The translations under genes were made by a program, and so were the position numbers. This document shows, piece by piece, positions 50,736 through 61,082 of a stretch of DNA of 64,000 bases. The stretch's first letter is position 1, and each line of letters starts with the position of its first letter. The DNA comes from Listeria grandensis FSL F6-0971 (GTDB taxonomy: Bacteria; Bacillota; Bacilli; Lactobacillales; Listeriaceae): positions 124,001 through 188,000 of the forward strand of contig NZ_AODD01000002.1 in the NCBI RefSeq assembly GCF_000525835.1, written 5' to 3'. The notes beneath the pieces are model-generated. The model was not told the DNA's origin. It ran no database searches and saw only the letters and a list, made by a program, of their open reading frames with translations.

Positions 50736-52622
50736 ATGAAACAATTAAAAGTGGAAAATTTGACGAAGACATACGGCGAAAAAAGCCTTTTTGAAAATGT
50801 AACGTTTGCGATTACGGAAGGCGAACGGATCGGAGTTATTGGTGTCAATGGAACGGGTAAGTCGACGTTGCTCACGATTATTGCAGGCATGGAGGAAGGC
50901 GATAAAGGTGTGATTACGAAGGCGAAAGATTACACGATTGGTTTTCTTGCGCAAGATCCTGTTTTAGACGATGAACGTACGGTGCTCGAGGAAGTTTTCC
51001 AAGGGGAGACACGGGCGCTACAGGCGGTTCGTAAGTACGAACAGGTATTGCTTGAAATGGCGATAGATCCCGATGATACAAGGCTTCACGACCGTTTCAC
51101 AGAGGCGCAACATGAGATGGACGCGACGAATGCGTGGGATGTTAACACGGATGCGAAGACCATTCTCGATCGTTTAGGAATTACAGATTTGACGGCTAAA
51201 GTGGGCGCTTTATCGGGTGGGCAGCGCAAGCGTGTCGGGCTTGCCAAAGTCATGATTGAAACGCCGGATTTACTAATCTTGGATGAGCCTACCAACCATC
51301 TTGATTTTACGTCGATTCGTTTTTTGGAAGATTACTTGAATCGGTTTCGTGGCGCGGTCTTGCTCGTCACGCATGATCGCTATTTCTTGGACCGGGTGAC
51401 GAATCATATGTTGGAGATTGATCGTGGTACGGCGTATCGCTACGTGGGGAATTACGAGAAATTCATGGAATCCAAGGCTATTCGGATGGAAAATGAGATG
51501 CGTGAAGGTGAGAAGAACCGCAATTTATACGTGAAGGAGCTAGCTTGGATGCGTCGTGGGGCGAAGGCTCGTTCGACAAAGCAAAAAGCGCGTCAGGACC
51601 GGTTCGCAGATTTAGAGGGCAAAGTGAAGGCGAAGACGGACGATACGGAATTAGAGCTTGATTTCGCGACATCGCGTCTTGGCAAACAAGTTTTTACGCT
51701 AGATCATGTCGATAAACGTTTTGGTGAGAAGCACGTGTTGCAAGATTTCAGTTTGATTATTCAACCGGGAGAACGGATTGGGATTACTGGGAATAACGGG
51801 ACGGGGAAATCAACGCTACTAAATATGTTGGCGGGACGCGTGACGCCAGATGCTGGTGAAATTTTGACGGGGCAGACGGTTCGCATTGGTTATTATACGC
51901 AACAAAACGAAGAAATGGACCCAGATCAGCGCATGATTGCGTACTTGCAAGAAGCAAGTGAAACGGTGAAAACTTCGGACGGTGAAGTAGTGTCGGTTTC
52001 TAATATGTTGGAACGATTCTTATTTCCACCAATTACGCACGGCAAAAAAATCGCGAGTCTATCTGGTGGCGAGAAGCGTCGTTTGTTCCTGCTTAAAATT
52101 TTGATGGAGCGTCCGAATGTACTGATATTGGATGAGCCGACGAATGATTTGGACACGCAGACGCTCACGGTACTTGAAGATTATTTGGAGACGTTTAATG
52201 GCACGGTGATTACGGTCAGCCATGATCGCTACTTCTTAGATAAGATTGCTCGGAAATTGCTCGTGTTTACAGGAATCGGGCAAATTGAGACGTACCTTGG
52301 TGAATACAGCGATTTTCTAGCAGAATACGAGTCGAGAAAAGGTAAATCGAAAATGTTTGCAGCGGAAATCGAGCCGGAAGTCGTGGTTGAAAAGCCGAAA
52401 GAAAAAGTGAAGCATACGTTTGAAGAAAAGCGTGAATGGGCAGAGATTGAGGGCTTAATCGAAGCGCAGGAAGCGGGAATTACGAAACTGAATAAAGCGT
52501 TGGAAGTCGTAGGCGCGGATTTCACGAAAGCGAATGAGCTAAATAGTGCGCTCGTGGAAGCGGAGGCAGAGCTGGAAAGATTGATGGAACGCTGGGAATA
52601 TTTATCGCAGTTTGCGGATTAA
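50736..52622 (+). CDS. ABC-F type ATPase (YfmR/Uup-like)
   Basis: Predicted 628 aa with two ABC domains and no membrane segment. Walker A sites GVNGTGKST and GNNGTGKST, signatures LSGGQRKRV and LSGGEKRRL, and Walker B LLILDEPTNHLD and VLILDEPTNDLD. The linker between domains is basic and helical; the C-terminus (about 545-628) is a coiled coil. Length and layout match Bacillus YfmR and E. coli Uup, ribosome-associated translation factors. It is not likely an export pump. thyA follows. Confidence 0.88.
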   Translation: MKQLKVENLTKTYGEKSLFENVTFAITEGERIGVIGVNGTGKSTLLTIIAGMEEGDKGVITKAKDYTIGFLAQDPVLDDERTVLEEVFQGETRALQAVRKYEQVLLEMAIDPDDTRLHDRFTEAQHEMDATNAWDVNTDAKTILDRLGITDLTAKVGALSGGQRKRVGLAKVMIETPDLLILDEPTNHLDFTSIRFLEDYLNRFRGAVLLVTHDRYFLDRVTNHMLEIDRGTAYRYVGNYEKFMESKAIRMENEMREGEKNRNLYVKELAWMRRGAKARSTKQKARQDRFADLEGKVKAKTDDTELELDFATSRLGKQVFTLDHVDKRFGEKHVLQDFSLIIQPGERIGITGNNGTGKSTLLNMLAGRVTPDAGEILTGQTVRIGYYTQQNEEMDPDQRMIAYLQEASETVKTSDGEVVSVSNMLERFLFPPITHGKKIASLSGGEKRRLFLLKILMERPNVLILDEPTNDLDTQTLTVLEDYLETFNGTVITVSHDRYFLDKIARKLLVFTGIGQIETYLGEYSDFLAEYESRKGKSKMFAAEIEPEVVVEKPKEKVKHTFEEKREWAEIEGLIEAQEAGITKLNKALEVVGADFTKANELNSALVEAEAELERLMERWEYLSQFAD

Positions 52623-52643
52623 GATAGAAATGGGGCACGTGTG

Positions 52644-53588
52644 ATGAAACAATATCTGGATTTAGAGCGATTTGTGCTGGAGAATGGCACGCAAAAAGGA
52701 GACCGGACGGGGACTGGTACGATCAGTACATTTGGTTATCAAATGCGGTTTGATTTGGCGAAAGGTTTTCCAATCATGACGACAAAACGTGTTCCTTTTA
52801 AACTGGTCGTTAGTGAGTTGTTGTGGTTTTTACATGGGGACACGAATATTCGCTATTTGCTAGAGCATAACAATAATATTTGGAATGAGTGGGCATTTGA
52901 GCGTTGGGTGAAGAGCGCGGACTATACTGGCCCAGACATGACGGATTTTGGATTGCGAGCGGAGTCTGATGCTGCGTTCAAGACGGTTTATTTGGATGAA
53001 ATGGCGCGTTTTAAAGAGCGAATTTTGGCAGATGAGGTGTTTGCGAAGCAGTACGGAGAACTTGGGAACATTTATGGGAAGCAGTGGCGAGAATGGCGCA
53101 CTTCTACGGGGCAAACGATTGACCAGTTAGCGGACTTAATCGAGATGATCCGAACGAATCCCAACTCGCGACGCTTGATCGTGTCGGCTTGGAATCCAGA
53201 AGATGTCCCAACGATGGCGTTACCACCGTGTCATACGCTATTTCAATTTTATGTGGCGGATGGGAAGCTTAGTTGTCAGTTGTATCAACGCAGTGCTGAT
53301 ATTTTCTTGGGTGTTCCGTTCAATATCGCTTCCTATGCGCTACTGACACACTTGATTGCGCGTGAAACAGGCCTTGAGGTTGGCGAGTTTGTGCATACGA
53401 TGGGGGACGCGCATTTATACAATAATCATATGGATCAGGTGAAGGAGCAGCTGGCGCGGGAACCAAGGACGCTACCGAAGCTTGTTTTGTCAGATAAACC
53501 GGCATCTATTTTCGATTTTGATGTAGCGGACGTGACGTTAGAAGGTTACGACCCACATCCTGCGATTAAAGCACCGATTTCAGTTTGA
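52644..53588 (+). CDS. thyA: Thymidylate synthase
   Basis: Predicted 314 aa, the longer form with an insertion as in Listeria and lactobacilli (Bacillus ThyB is about 264). GDRTGTGT folds the N-terminus, catalytic Cys196 is in [12 protein letters not shown], and [18 protein letters not shown] follows. It methylates dUMP using methylene-THF, giving dihydrofolate. It is coupled with the dfrA gene, which regenerates THF, 11 bp downstream. Confidence 0.96.
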   Translation: MKQYLDLERFVLENGTQKGDRTGTGTISTFGYQMRFDLAKGFPIMTTKRVPFKLVVSELLWFLHGDTNIRYLLEHNNNIWNEWAFERWVKSADYTGPDMTDFGLRAESDAAFKTVYLDEMARFKERILADEVFAKQYGELGNIYGKQWREWRTSTGQTIDQLADLIEMIRTNPNSRRLIVSAWNPEDVPTMALPPCHTLFQFYVADGKLSCQLYQRSADIFLGVPFNIASYALLTHLIARETGLEVGEFVHTMGDAHLYNNHMDQVKEQLAREPRTLPKLVLSDKPASIFDFDVADVTLEGYDPHPAIKAPISV

Positions 53589-53599
53589 GGAGGGCGACG

Positions 53600-54094
53600 A
53601 TGTTAACATTTATTTGGGCGCAGGACAAAGATGGCTATATTGGTAAGGATAATACCATGCCATGGCGTCTGCCGGCTGATTTACAGCATTTTAAAAAAGA
53701 AACGAGTGGGCACACGATTGTGATGGGGCGAAAAACCTACGAATCCATCGGAAAAGCTTTGCCTAACCGTGAAAGTATCGTTTTGACGCGTGATCCTGAT
53801 TATTCTTTGACAGATGCAAAAGTGGTGCACTCGAAAGCGGAAATCTTGGAGATAGCGCAAGACAAAGATGTTTTTATTACTGGTGGCGCGGAGATATATC
53901 AGCTGTTTTTAGAGGATGCAGATGCGTTAATTGTGACGCATGTGGAGGCTACATGTGGCGGGGATACCCGATTTCCAACTATGGATTGGTCAAAGTGGCA
54001 GCTTACGAAGCGAGAAAATGGTACGCGTGATGCTAAAAATGATTTAGATTTTTGGTATGGTTGGTATGAAAAAATGGGGAATAATCGAGGTTAG
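53600..54094 (+). CDS. dfrA: Dihydrofolate reductase
   Basis: Predicted 164 aa. FIWAQDKDGYIGKDNTMPWRLPADLQHFK contains the substrate-binding Asp, then GRKTYESIGKALPNR and VFITGGAEIYQLFL of the NADPH site. It reduces dihydrofolate to tetrahydrofolate. The ATG at 53600 has GAGGAGGG upstream and the gene is in operon with thyA. Nothing suggests an unusual trimethoprim-resistant form. Confidence 0.95.
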   Translation: MLTFIWAQDKDGYIGKDNTMPWRLPADLQHFKKETSGHTIVMGRKTYESIGKALPNRESIVLTRDPDYSLTDAKVVHSKAEILEIAQDKDVFITGGAEIYQLFLEDADALIVTHVEATCGGDTRFPTMDWSKWQLTKRENGTRDAKNDLDFWYGWYEKMGNNRG

Positions 54095-54098
54095 ACGA

Positions 54099-54386
54099 AT
54101 GGATCCGACGAAAGCAGCATTATTTAGATTTCATATGTTGGGCTATTTTTTAGTAAGCTTATTATTGATTGGTGCTGGCTTAATGCTAGGTGCGAGTGGG
54201 CCAGATGATGCGATTATGTGGACGTTGCTCGGCTTTTTGAAATACGCGCTACTCTGCTTGATTTTAGGTGGCGTTGGCGTATGGCGCGCGAAGGAGTTAG
54301 CATCGCGATTATTCTTGATGTGGCTGGTTGTTCTCCCAATCGACTATGGACTTTTTGTAATAATGGTTATCGTGACAAGAGCTTGA
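54099..54386 (+). CDS. Small membrane protein of unknown function
   Basis: Predicted 95 aa with three hydrophobic segments (about 13-32, 40-60 and 68-90). No motif is recognised. It starts 4 bp after dfrA and its stop lies in the downstream terminator stem, so it is the last gene of the thyA-dfrA operon. The ATG at 54099 is chosen as the first in frame after the dfrA stop, with GAGG upstream. Confidence 0.65.
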   Translation: MDPTKAALFRFHMLGYFLVSLLLIGAGLMLGASGPDDAIMWTLLGFLKYALLCLILGGVGVWRAKELASRLFLMWLVVLPIDYGLFVIMVIVTRA

Positions 54387-54406
54387 ATAGAGCTCTTGTT
54401 TATTTT
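54375..54406 (+). terminator. Rho-independent terminator of the thyA operon
   Basis: CAAGAGCT pairs with AGCTCTTG around a 7-nt loop, followed by TTTATTTT. It includes the stop codon of the small membrane-protein gene. Confidence 0.75.
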
Positions 54407-54532
54407 GGCTAATGATTTTGATAAGCTTGTTCAAAAAGTCTAATTACAAATATTCACCTTCATGATAAATTATATGAATATATTGAATACAAAAGTAAAT
54501 CCATATATTTCAAAAGAGGGTGATTAATAACA

Positions 54533-55778
54533 ATGTTTTTCAAAAATGCAAAATGGCGTGCAAGTGGGACTGTGTTGGTATTACTATGGTTTTGCTGGTT
54601 ATTATCTTTTTTAGATCGCATGGTAATAACGGTTGCGCTACCATACATAGCGGAAGATTTTGAGTTGACATCGACGCATCAGGGGCTTATTATTAGTACT
54701 TTTTTTATGGGATATGCGTTATTTCAGATTCCTGGTGGGATGTTAGCGGACCGGTTCGGCTTTCGTAAAATGACGAGTATCGCTGTCGGATTTTGGTCAT
54801 TGTTTACGATGTTAACTGGGCTGATTTTTTACTACCCACTATTTCTGGGTGTTCGTTTCTTCTTTGGACTGGGGGAAGCTCCGTTACCTGGTTCCTCGTA
54901 TAAAGCCATTGCGACTTATTATCCGAAGCGGCTCCGTGGGCGAATGACGAGTATTCAGTCGACGGTAAATACGCTTGGACCCGCATTTGCAAGTATTCTG
55001 GCTGCTTATTTCATCAGTGTATTTGGGTGGCGACATTTGTTTGTATTCTTAGCAATTCCGGGTTTTGTGATTGCCTTTTTATTTTACAGGTTGGTTCGTG
55101 ATCAGCCGAAAGACAATCCACGGATGAGTGCGGAGGCGCTTGAGGAATTGGAAGCTGATGAGCCGACGACGGACATAGCGAAGCCAAAAGCGAAAGCATC
55201 GACTATCTTTAAAAATAGTTTGGTTTGGAAAGCAGGTCTTGTTTGGGTTTTTCTTTGATCTTACGTTTTGGGGGTTTACGTCGTGGCTCCCGTCGTATTT
55301 AATGAATGAGCGGAATTTGAGTTTACAGGCGACTGGTTTTTATAACGCGTTACCATATTTAGTTGGAACAGTTGCCATGTTACTTGGTGGCGCAATGTCG
55401 GATCGCTTTAAAGAACAACGACGTTTCATTTTTGCCATCGCGATTCTTATCGCAGCGGTTTCTTTATTTTTCATTATCAAAGTACCGTCTATCGAAATGG
55501 CGCTGTTACTTCAGTGCATCACCGCGTGGTTCCTCTTTTTATCGCAAGGGATCTTTTGGGGAATCGTGGTGGATATTTTACCAACAGACCAAATGGCAAC
55601 GGGATCATCTGTGGTCAACTGTCTTGGCTCGGTGGCGGGTATCATTTCACCAATCGTCATTGGGAGGTTGCTCGATGTTTCTGGAGGCTCTTACGCAACG
55701 ACATTCACTTATTTGGCGATTTGCCTCGTGTTAGCAGGATTAATCGTCCCAACCTTGAAAATTCGAAAAACAATATAA
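54533..55778 (+). CDS. MFS transporter, anion:cation symporter type (one frameshift)
   Basis: Full span encodes about 414 aa with 12 helices. The N-terminal half has FLDRMVITVALPYIAEDF and the MFS motif LADRFGFRKM; GLGEAPLPGSSYKAIATYYPKRLRGR resembles the ACS family (hexuronate, glucarate, organic anion symporters). The substrate is uncertain. The frame breaks at 55245-55247 (GGG should be GG), in helix 7 after the central loop. A long AT-rich leader (54407-54532) may hold the promoter. A bidirectional terminator follows. Confidence 0.82.
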
Positions 55779-55830
55779 ATAAGGCGTTAAATCAAGGTTT
55801 GATTCCTCGATTTAACGCCTTATTTTATGA
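55777..55830. terminator. Bidirectional terminator
   Basis: AATAAGGCGTTAAATC pairs with GATTTAACGCCTTATT around a 14-16-nt loop, with T/A-rich flanks on both sides. It separates the MFS gene from the leftward symporter gene. Confidence 0.9.
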
Positions 55831-55833
55831 TTT

Positions 55834-57204
55834 TTAAGCTTCTGCTAATGCTTGATCCTCTTGTTTTAATTCGCCAGTGGCTTTGCTTGTAACAATTCCG
55901 GCAACCATACTGTCACTCACGTTTAGCGCTGTGCGTCCCATGTCGATTAATGGTTCAATCGAGATTAGCACACCAGCGAGCCCAATCGGCAAGTTCAATG
56001 TGGAGAGTACGATGATCGCAGCAAACGTTGCACCACCGCCAACACCAGCAACACCGAACGAACTGATGGCAACGACCAGCACGACTGTTAAAATAAACTT
56101 CATCGAAAATGGATCAATCCCAGCAGCCGGAGCAATCATGATGGCAAGCATCGCGGGATAAATACCGGCACAACCGTTTTGTCCAATTGATAAACCAAAG
56201 GATGCTGCAAAATTTGCGATTCCTTCTGGCACACCTAATTTTTTCTGTGTATCAATATTAAGCGGAATCGCACCAGCACTCGTTCTTGAGGTGAAAGCAA
56301 ACGTAAGAACAGGCAAGGATTTGCGAATATAAGTCATTGGACTAGTTCCTGTGAAGGCAACGATGATAAGGTGAATAATAAACATGGCAATTAGTGCCGC
56401 GTATGAAGCGATCACAAAATTACCGAGTTTTAGAATCGCTGATGTATCACTTAAAGCAACCGTACTCGTCATAATCGCAAAAACACCATAAGGCGTTAAA
56501 CGCAGAATTAATTTCACGATGCGTAAAACAATCGCATAAATCGCATCGATCCCTTTAGCAAAAATTGCTGCTTCGGTCGGTTGTTTCCGTTGGACACCAA
56601 GGAACGCCGCACCAATAAAAGCCGCAAAAATAACAACCGCCACAGTAGAAGTAGCTCGTGCACCAGTGAAGTCAAGGAATGGATTAGCAGGCAACAACTC
56701 TACGATTTTTTGTGGGAAAGAGAGGTCGCTAATACCAGCGAACTTATCTTGCAGTTCCGTCGCTCTAGCGGCTTCGGTGGCTCCTTGCGAGATATTGCTC
56801 GCGTCGAGATGGAATAGAAGTGCCGCTCCGATCCCGATAAATGCCGCGATAGCAGCCGTGACAACAAGCGTTCCAATGATCCAAATACTAACTTTTGCAA
56901 TATTCGTTTTCAATTGGAGACGCGTAAAAGCAGTGACAATTGAAACAAAAATCAGTGGAATAGCAATCATTTGTAGCAGTTTTACATACCCGCCACCGAT
57001 AATCCCAAGCCAATCCGTCGTTTGTTTCGTGACATCACTTGCTGCTCCGTAGATAAACTGCAAGACAAAACCCGCAACAATCCCAAGGCCAAGCGCTAGA
57101 AGCACCCGTTTAGAAAAAGAAACGTGACGCTTTGCAAGCCAACCAAACGAGAAAATAACGATGGCAGCTACGATTAAATTAATAATTAAAAATGCCGTAT
57201 CCAT
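55834..57204 (-). CDS. tcyP: L-cystine symporter, TcyP-like (DAACS family)
   Basis: Predicted 456 aa with eight or more helices. YVKLLQMIAIPLIFVSIVTAF near residue 85 and TSRTSAGAIPLNIDTQKKLGVPEGIANFAASFG near residue 320 are signatures of the dicarboxylate/amino-acid:cation symporters, closest to YhcL/TcyP. It should import cystine with sodium or protons. The ATG at 57204 lies 10 bp after AAAGGGGG; a GTG or ATG at 57228 is less likely. A CymR-like site overlaps its promoter, which supports the cystine call. Confidence 0.82.
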   Translation of the reverse strand: MDTAFLIINLIVAAIVIFSFGWLAKRHVSFSKRVLLALGLGIVAGFVLQFIYGAASDVTKQTTDWLGIIGGGYVKLLQMIAIPLIFVSIVTAFTRLQLKTNIAKVSIWIIGTLVVTAAIAAFIGIGAALLFHLDASNISQGATEAARATELQDKFAGISDLSFPQKIVELLPANPFLDFTGARATSTVAVVIFAAFIGAAFLGVQRKQPTEAAIFAKGIDAIYAIVLRIVKLILRLTPYGVFAIMTSTVALSDTSAILKLGNFVIASYAALIAMFIIHLIIVAFTGTSPMTYIRKSLPVLTFAFTSRTSAGAIPLNIDTQKKLGVPEGIANFAASFGLSIGQNGCAGIYPAMLAIMIAPAAGIDPFSMKFILTVVLVVAISSFGVAGVGGGATFAAIIVLSTLNLPIGLAGVLISIEPLIDMGRTALNVSDSMVAGIVTSKATGELKQEDQALAEA

Positions 57205-57241
57205 ATAAAAAAATCCCCCTTTAACCAATTAAACCCTTGAA

Positions 57242-57257
57242 ATTATATAATTCCGAT
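57242..57257 (-). promoter_or_regulatory. tcyP promoter with CymR-like operator
   Basis: On the minus strand ATCGGAATT (57257-57249) directly precedes a perfect TATAAT (57247-57242). ATNGGAATT is the conserved half of the CymR box that represses cystine uptake and cysteine synthesis genes in Bacillus and Staphylococcus. Its place just upstream of the -10 fits repression. The other half (TAATACC, 57267-57273) is at slightly longer spacing than the consensus I recall. Confidence 0.5.
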
Positions 57258-57302
57258 AAGATTTGTTGGTATTAGATTACATGGAAAAAAAGGATTTGTC
57301 AA

Positions 57303-57512
57303 GATGAAAAACTGAAACAGCCCGTTAGCCCCGAAAAAAACCGGAAGAGGCGCAGTGAAAATCCGATTTTGATTTTTATGGAGGATCTGAAAATTTCATG
57401 TATTACATACTTACTACGTTCCTATGCATATTGAGGCTCTAACTCAGCAAAAGATGCTTCATAAGAGCCACAACAAAGCTGAACGAGCTCGCTCAGCCTT
57501 GAAAAAATTTGT
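57303..57512 (-). repeat. Second block of repeats A and B, inverted
   Basis: Reading the minus strand: 57512-57478 is a partial B-like piece (ATTTTTTCAAGGCTGAGCGAG); 57476-57427 is repeat A copy 3, with the same TTGTGGCTCT...AGAGCC ends; 57356-57303 is repeat B copy 3 (ACTGCG-CCTC, seven Ts and CGG, GTTTCAG, TTTTCATC). The order A then B is as at 16.3-16.7 kb. It fills much of the gap between ppdK and tcyP; no gene is seen there. Confidence 0.75.
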
Positions 57513-57562
57513 GAGGTTCTAAATCTTTATTTTACTTTGACTTATGCCAAGAGTTACAGATC

Positions 57563-60201
57563 TCAAACCACAATCTTCTGCCGTTCTTCTAAAATCGATG
57601 CTTGGGCTGCTGCAATTCGCGCAATCGGAATGCGATACGGTGAGCAGGAAACATATTGTAGCCCCAACTTGTGGAAGAATTGGATCGAAGCAGGATCCCC
57701 GCCATGCTCTCCACAAACGCCCATTTTAAGCGATGGATTTGTCATTCTTCCGCGTTGCACAGCGGTTGTTACGAGTGCACCTACTCCTTTTTGATCGATC
57801 GATTGGAATGGATCTTTTGGCAAAATCTTTTGCTCTTGATACGCGTATAAGAATTTATTAGCATCATCACGAGAAAAACCGAACGTGAGCTGCGTCAAAT
57901 CATTCGTACCAAAGCTGAAAAACTGGGCTTCTTCTGCGATTTCATCCGCTGTCAAGCAAGCTCGAGGAATCTCGATCATCGTTCCGATATCAAACGGCAA
58001 GACAAGTTGCTCTTTACGGAAAATTGACTGAATGGCTTCTTTCAGCTGCTTTTTAATAATCGCGATTTCTTCTCTGCTGGCAACGAGTGGGATCATGATT
58101 TCGGGGTGAACGGCAATACCTTCATCATGAATCTGAATCGCACTCTCCATAATTGCTTCGGCCTGCATGATATAGATTTCTGGAAAAGTGATGGCAAGGC
58201 GGCAACCGCGATGACCAAGCATTGGGTTTGTTTCTGCTAGATCATGGACGCGCTGTTTAATTTCTTGTGCGGGCTTCCCAAGTTCTTGCGCTAATTTGGC
58301 AATATCACGATCGGTTTTTGGCAAAAATTCATGAAGCGGCGGATCAAGCAAGCGTATATTCACTGGTTTTCCATCAGCTGCTCGGAAAATGCCTGCAAAA
58401 TCGGTTTTCTGCATCTTTTTTAAATGGGTGAGAGCGGTCATTCGCTCTTCTTTCGTTTCCGCAATAATCATTTGGCGGACGTGTGGAATCCGGTCTTCTT
58501 GGAAAAACATGTGTTCTGTTCGACAAAGTCCGACTCCTTCAGCACCAAAGTGAAGTCCAATCTCTAAATCCTCAGGAGAATCGGCATTTACGCGAACAAC
58601 CAGTTTTTTCGCTTTGTTCACCCAATCCATTAACTCTTCAAAATGACCACCGATTTCTGTCTTAACAAGTGGAATCTTACCGAGATATAAATTCCCAGTG
58701 GATCCATTAAGCGAGAGGAAATCGCCTTCTACCAATGTTGCTGTTGCGCTTTGCAAGTTTTTTTTTTGTTTCATCAATCGCGATTGCATCACATCCAGCA
58801 ACGCAACATTTTCCCATACCTCGGGCAACAACAGCAGCATGGGAGGTCATGCCGCCATGCGCCGTCAAAATCGCAACACTTTTTGCCATGCCTTCAATAT
58901 CTTCAGGAGAGGTTTCGTTGCGAACAAGAATCACTTTTTCCCCGCGTTCGGCAGCTTCTAGGGCATCATCTGCGTTAAAATAAATTTGACCGGTAGCAGC
59001 GCCAGGCGAGGCGGGGAGTCCGGTTGCAAGTGAAGTAGCAGCAGCCAGGCTAGCCTCGTCAAAAGAAGGATGGAGTAATTGATCGATTTGAGCCGTGTCA
59101 ATGCGCATGATTGCTTCTTCTTTCGTCAATTTGCCTTCATGAACAAGATCGACTGCAATATTGATCGCTGCCTGCGCAGTTCGCTTCCCATTTCGCGTCT
59201 GCAGAACGAATAAATTCCCTTTTTCGATCGTGAACTCGATGTCTTGCATGTCTAAATAGTGTAGTTCCAGTAAGGCTGCGATATCTAATAATTGGCGGTA
59301 AACCTCAGGCATAGTTTCCTCTAAATGCGAAATGGGTTCAGGCGTCCGAATCCCCGCGACGACATCTTCACCTTGTGCATTAAGCAGGTATTCTCCGAAA
59401 AACAGATTTTCTCCAGTGGAAGGATTACGCGTGAAGGCAATCCCTGTCCCACTTGCATTACCTGTATTTCCAAAGACCATCGACTGAATATTGACAGCGG
59501 TTCCAAGTTGGTTATCGATATGATGCAAGCGACGATAAACAACGGCGCGCGGATTTTCCCAAGAATCAAAAACAGCAGTGATCGACAGGCGCAATTGCTC
59601 GAAAGGATCTTGCGGGAAATCACGGCCTGAAACGCTGATATAAAGCGCTTTATACGTCGCAATCAAATCCTGCAAATCGTCGGCTGTAAGCTCTGTATCT
59701 AGCGAATAATGCTTACTTTCCTTCAAATCAGCAAGTGCTTGTTCAAAACGGTAACTTGGAATGCGATAAACAACATCCCCAAACATCTGAATGAAGCGGC
59801 GGTAACAATCGTAACTAGAACGAGCATCATTAGTTGCCTGGTGAAGCCCCTGAACGGAAAGATCGTTCAGACCGAGATTTAAAATTGTATCCATCATTCC
59901 GGGCATGGAAAACGGTGCGCCGGAGCGGACCGAGACGAGCAGTGGATTTGTCGCGTCACCAAAATTTTTTCCCTGTTTCTTGTTCTAAAATTTGCATATG
60001 CGTCATCATTTCTGCATAAATATCATCTGATAAGTACTGATGGTGTTCGTTGTAATCTTTACAAGCTTCCGTCGTGATCGTAAAACCTGGTGGCACGGGC
60101 AAGCCGATATTCGTCATTTCCGCCAGATTAGCACCTTTTCCACCTAGTAAGTACTTCATTTCTTTAGAACCCTCATTAAAATGATACACAAATTTTCTCA
60201 A
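57563..60201 (-). CDS. ppdK: Pyruvate, phosphate dikinase (two frameshifts)
   Basis: Full span encodes about 878 aa. The N-terminal ATP-grasp part begins KYLLGGKGANLAEMTNIGLPVPPGF; the phosphohistidine domain has TAHGGMTSHAAVVARGMGK; the PEP-binding barrel ends with MGVCGEHGGDP carrying the catalytic Cys. It interconverts pyruvate, ATP and Pi with PEP, AMP and PPi. Breaks lie at 59961-59970 and at ten Ts, 58758-58767, both mononucleotide runs. The TTG at 60201 (GAGGTG 6 bp upstream) is taken as start; a GTG at 60210 is possible. Downstream of its regulator gene ppsR and of ccpN. Confidence 0.92.
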
Positions 60202-60265
60202 AATAGTCACCTCTTCTTCAAATTTGTCGGGATTAATCGAATGCCAGGGGAGTAGTTGTTACGGC

Positions 60266-61069
60266 TTATTTCACTTTTTCAATAATTAAGGCAGCGGTTT
60301 CTTCGATAGCTTTGTCCTCTACTTGAATGACACGACAACCGAGCTGTTTAAAAATCCGATAACCGTAGTCAAGCTCCTCTAAAATCCGATTTTCACTGGA
60401 ATAACTGCTTGTTTCGTCTAGCCCAATCGATTTTAGGCGGACTTTACGGATAGCGGATAGCTTTTCGGGACTATTTGTTAGACCAATAATCCGATGTCTA
60501 GGAATTTGTGTTAACTCGGATGGAATCGGTACTTCCGGAACGAGAGGAACATTGGCGACTTTGTAATTTTGGTTAGCAAGATAACTGCTGAGAGGGGTTT
60601 TACTTGTACGCGAAATGCCAATTAAGACAATGTCGGCCTCTAGCAAGCCGCGTGGATCCTTGCAATCATCATATTTTACGGCAAATTCAATCGCTGCAAT
60701 CCGATCAAAATAATGCTGGTCAAGTCGGCGCATGTTGCCCGGATCTTCTTTTGATTTTTGGCCTGTCTTTTGTTCGATAGCTGCGGTTAAATTTGAGACG
60801 AGATCGATACATGGCAGGCCGTATTGTTCGCAAAATACGCTAGCAGCAAGGGCTAATCTTTTTTGAACCAACGTCTGGACAACAATCGCGTCCGCCACTT
60901 TTGCTTCTTCTAAAATTTCAAACAGGGCTTCCTCGTTGCGAACAAAGGCATGGCGACGTATATCAGCACCACTTTCTAGTGTAAACTGAGCGGTCGATGC
61001 CCGAATGAGGTGTTGCGCTGTTTCTCCAATAGCATCTGAAATAACATAAAGGATGACAGTAGACTTCAT
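60266..61069 (-). CDS. ppsR: PPDK regulatory protein (bifunctional kinase/phosphorylase)
   Basis: Predicted 267 aa. DUF299 family: N-terminal ILYVISDAIGETAQHLIRA and the P-loop-like GISRTSKTPLSSYLA near residue 150, ending with GCRVIQVEDKAIEE. It phosphorylates PPDK using ADP and removes the phosphate with Pi, thereby switching the enzyme. The ATG at 61069 follows GGAGG. It lies between ccpN and ppdK, the same direction, with a gap of 13 bp to ccpN. Also called pdrP or yqfL. Confidence 0.93.
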   Translation of the reverse strand: MKSTVILYVISDAIGETAQHLIRASTAQFTLESGADIRRHAFVRNEEALFEILEEAKVADAIVVQTLVQKRLALAASVFCEQYGLPCIDLVSNLTAAIEQKTGQKSKEDPGNMRRLDQHYFDRIAAIEFAVKYDDCKDPRGLLEADIVLIGISRTSKTPLSSYLANQNYKVANVPLVPEVPIPSELTQIPRHRIIGLTNSPEKLSAIRKVRLKSIGLDETSSYSSENRILEELDYGYRIFKQLGCRVIQVEDKAIEETAALIIEKVK

Positions 61070-61082
61070 TTTTACCTCCAAT

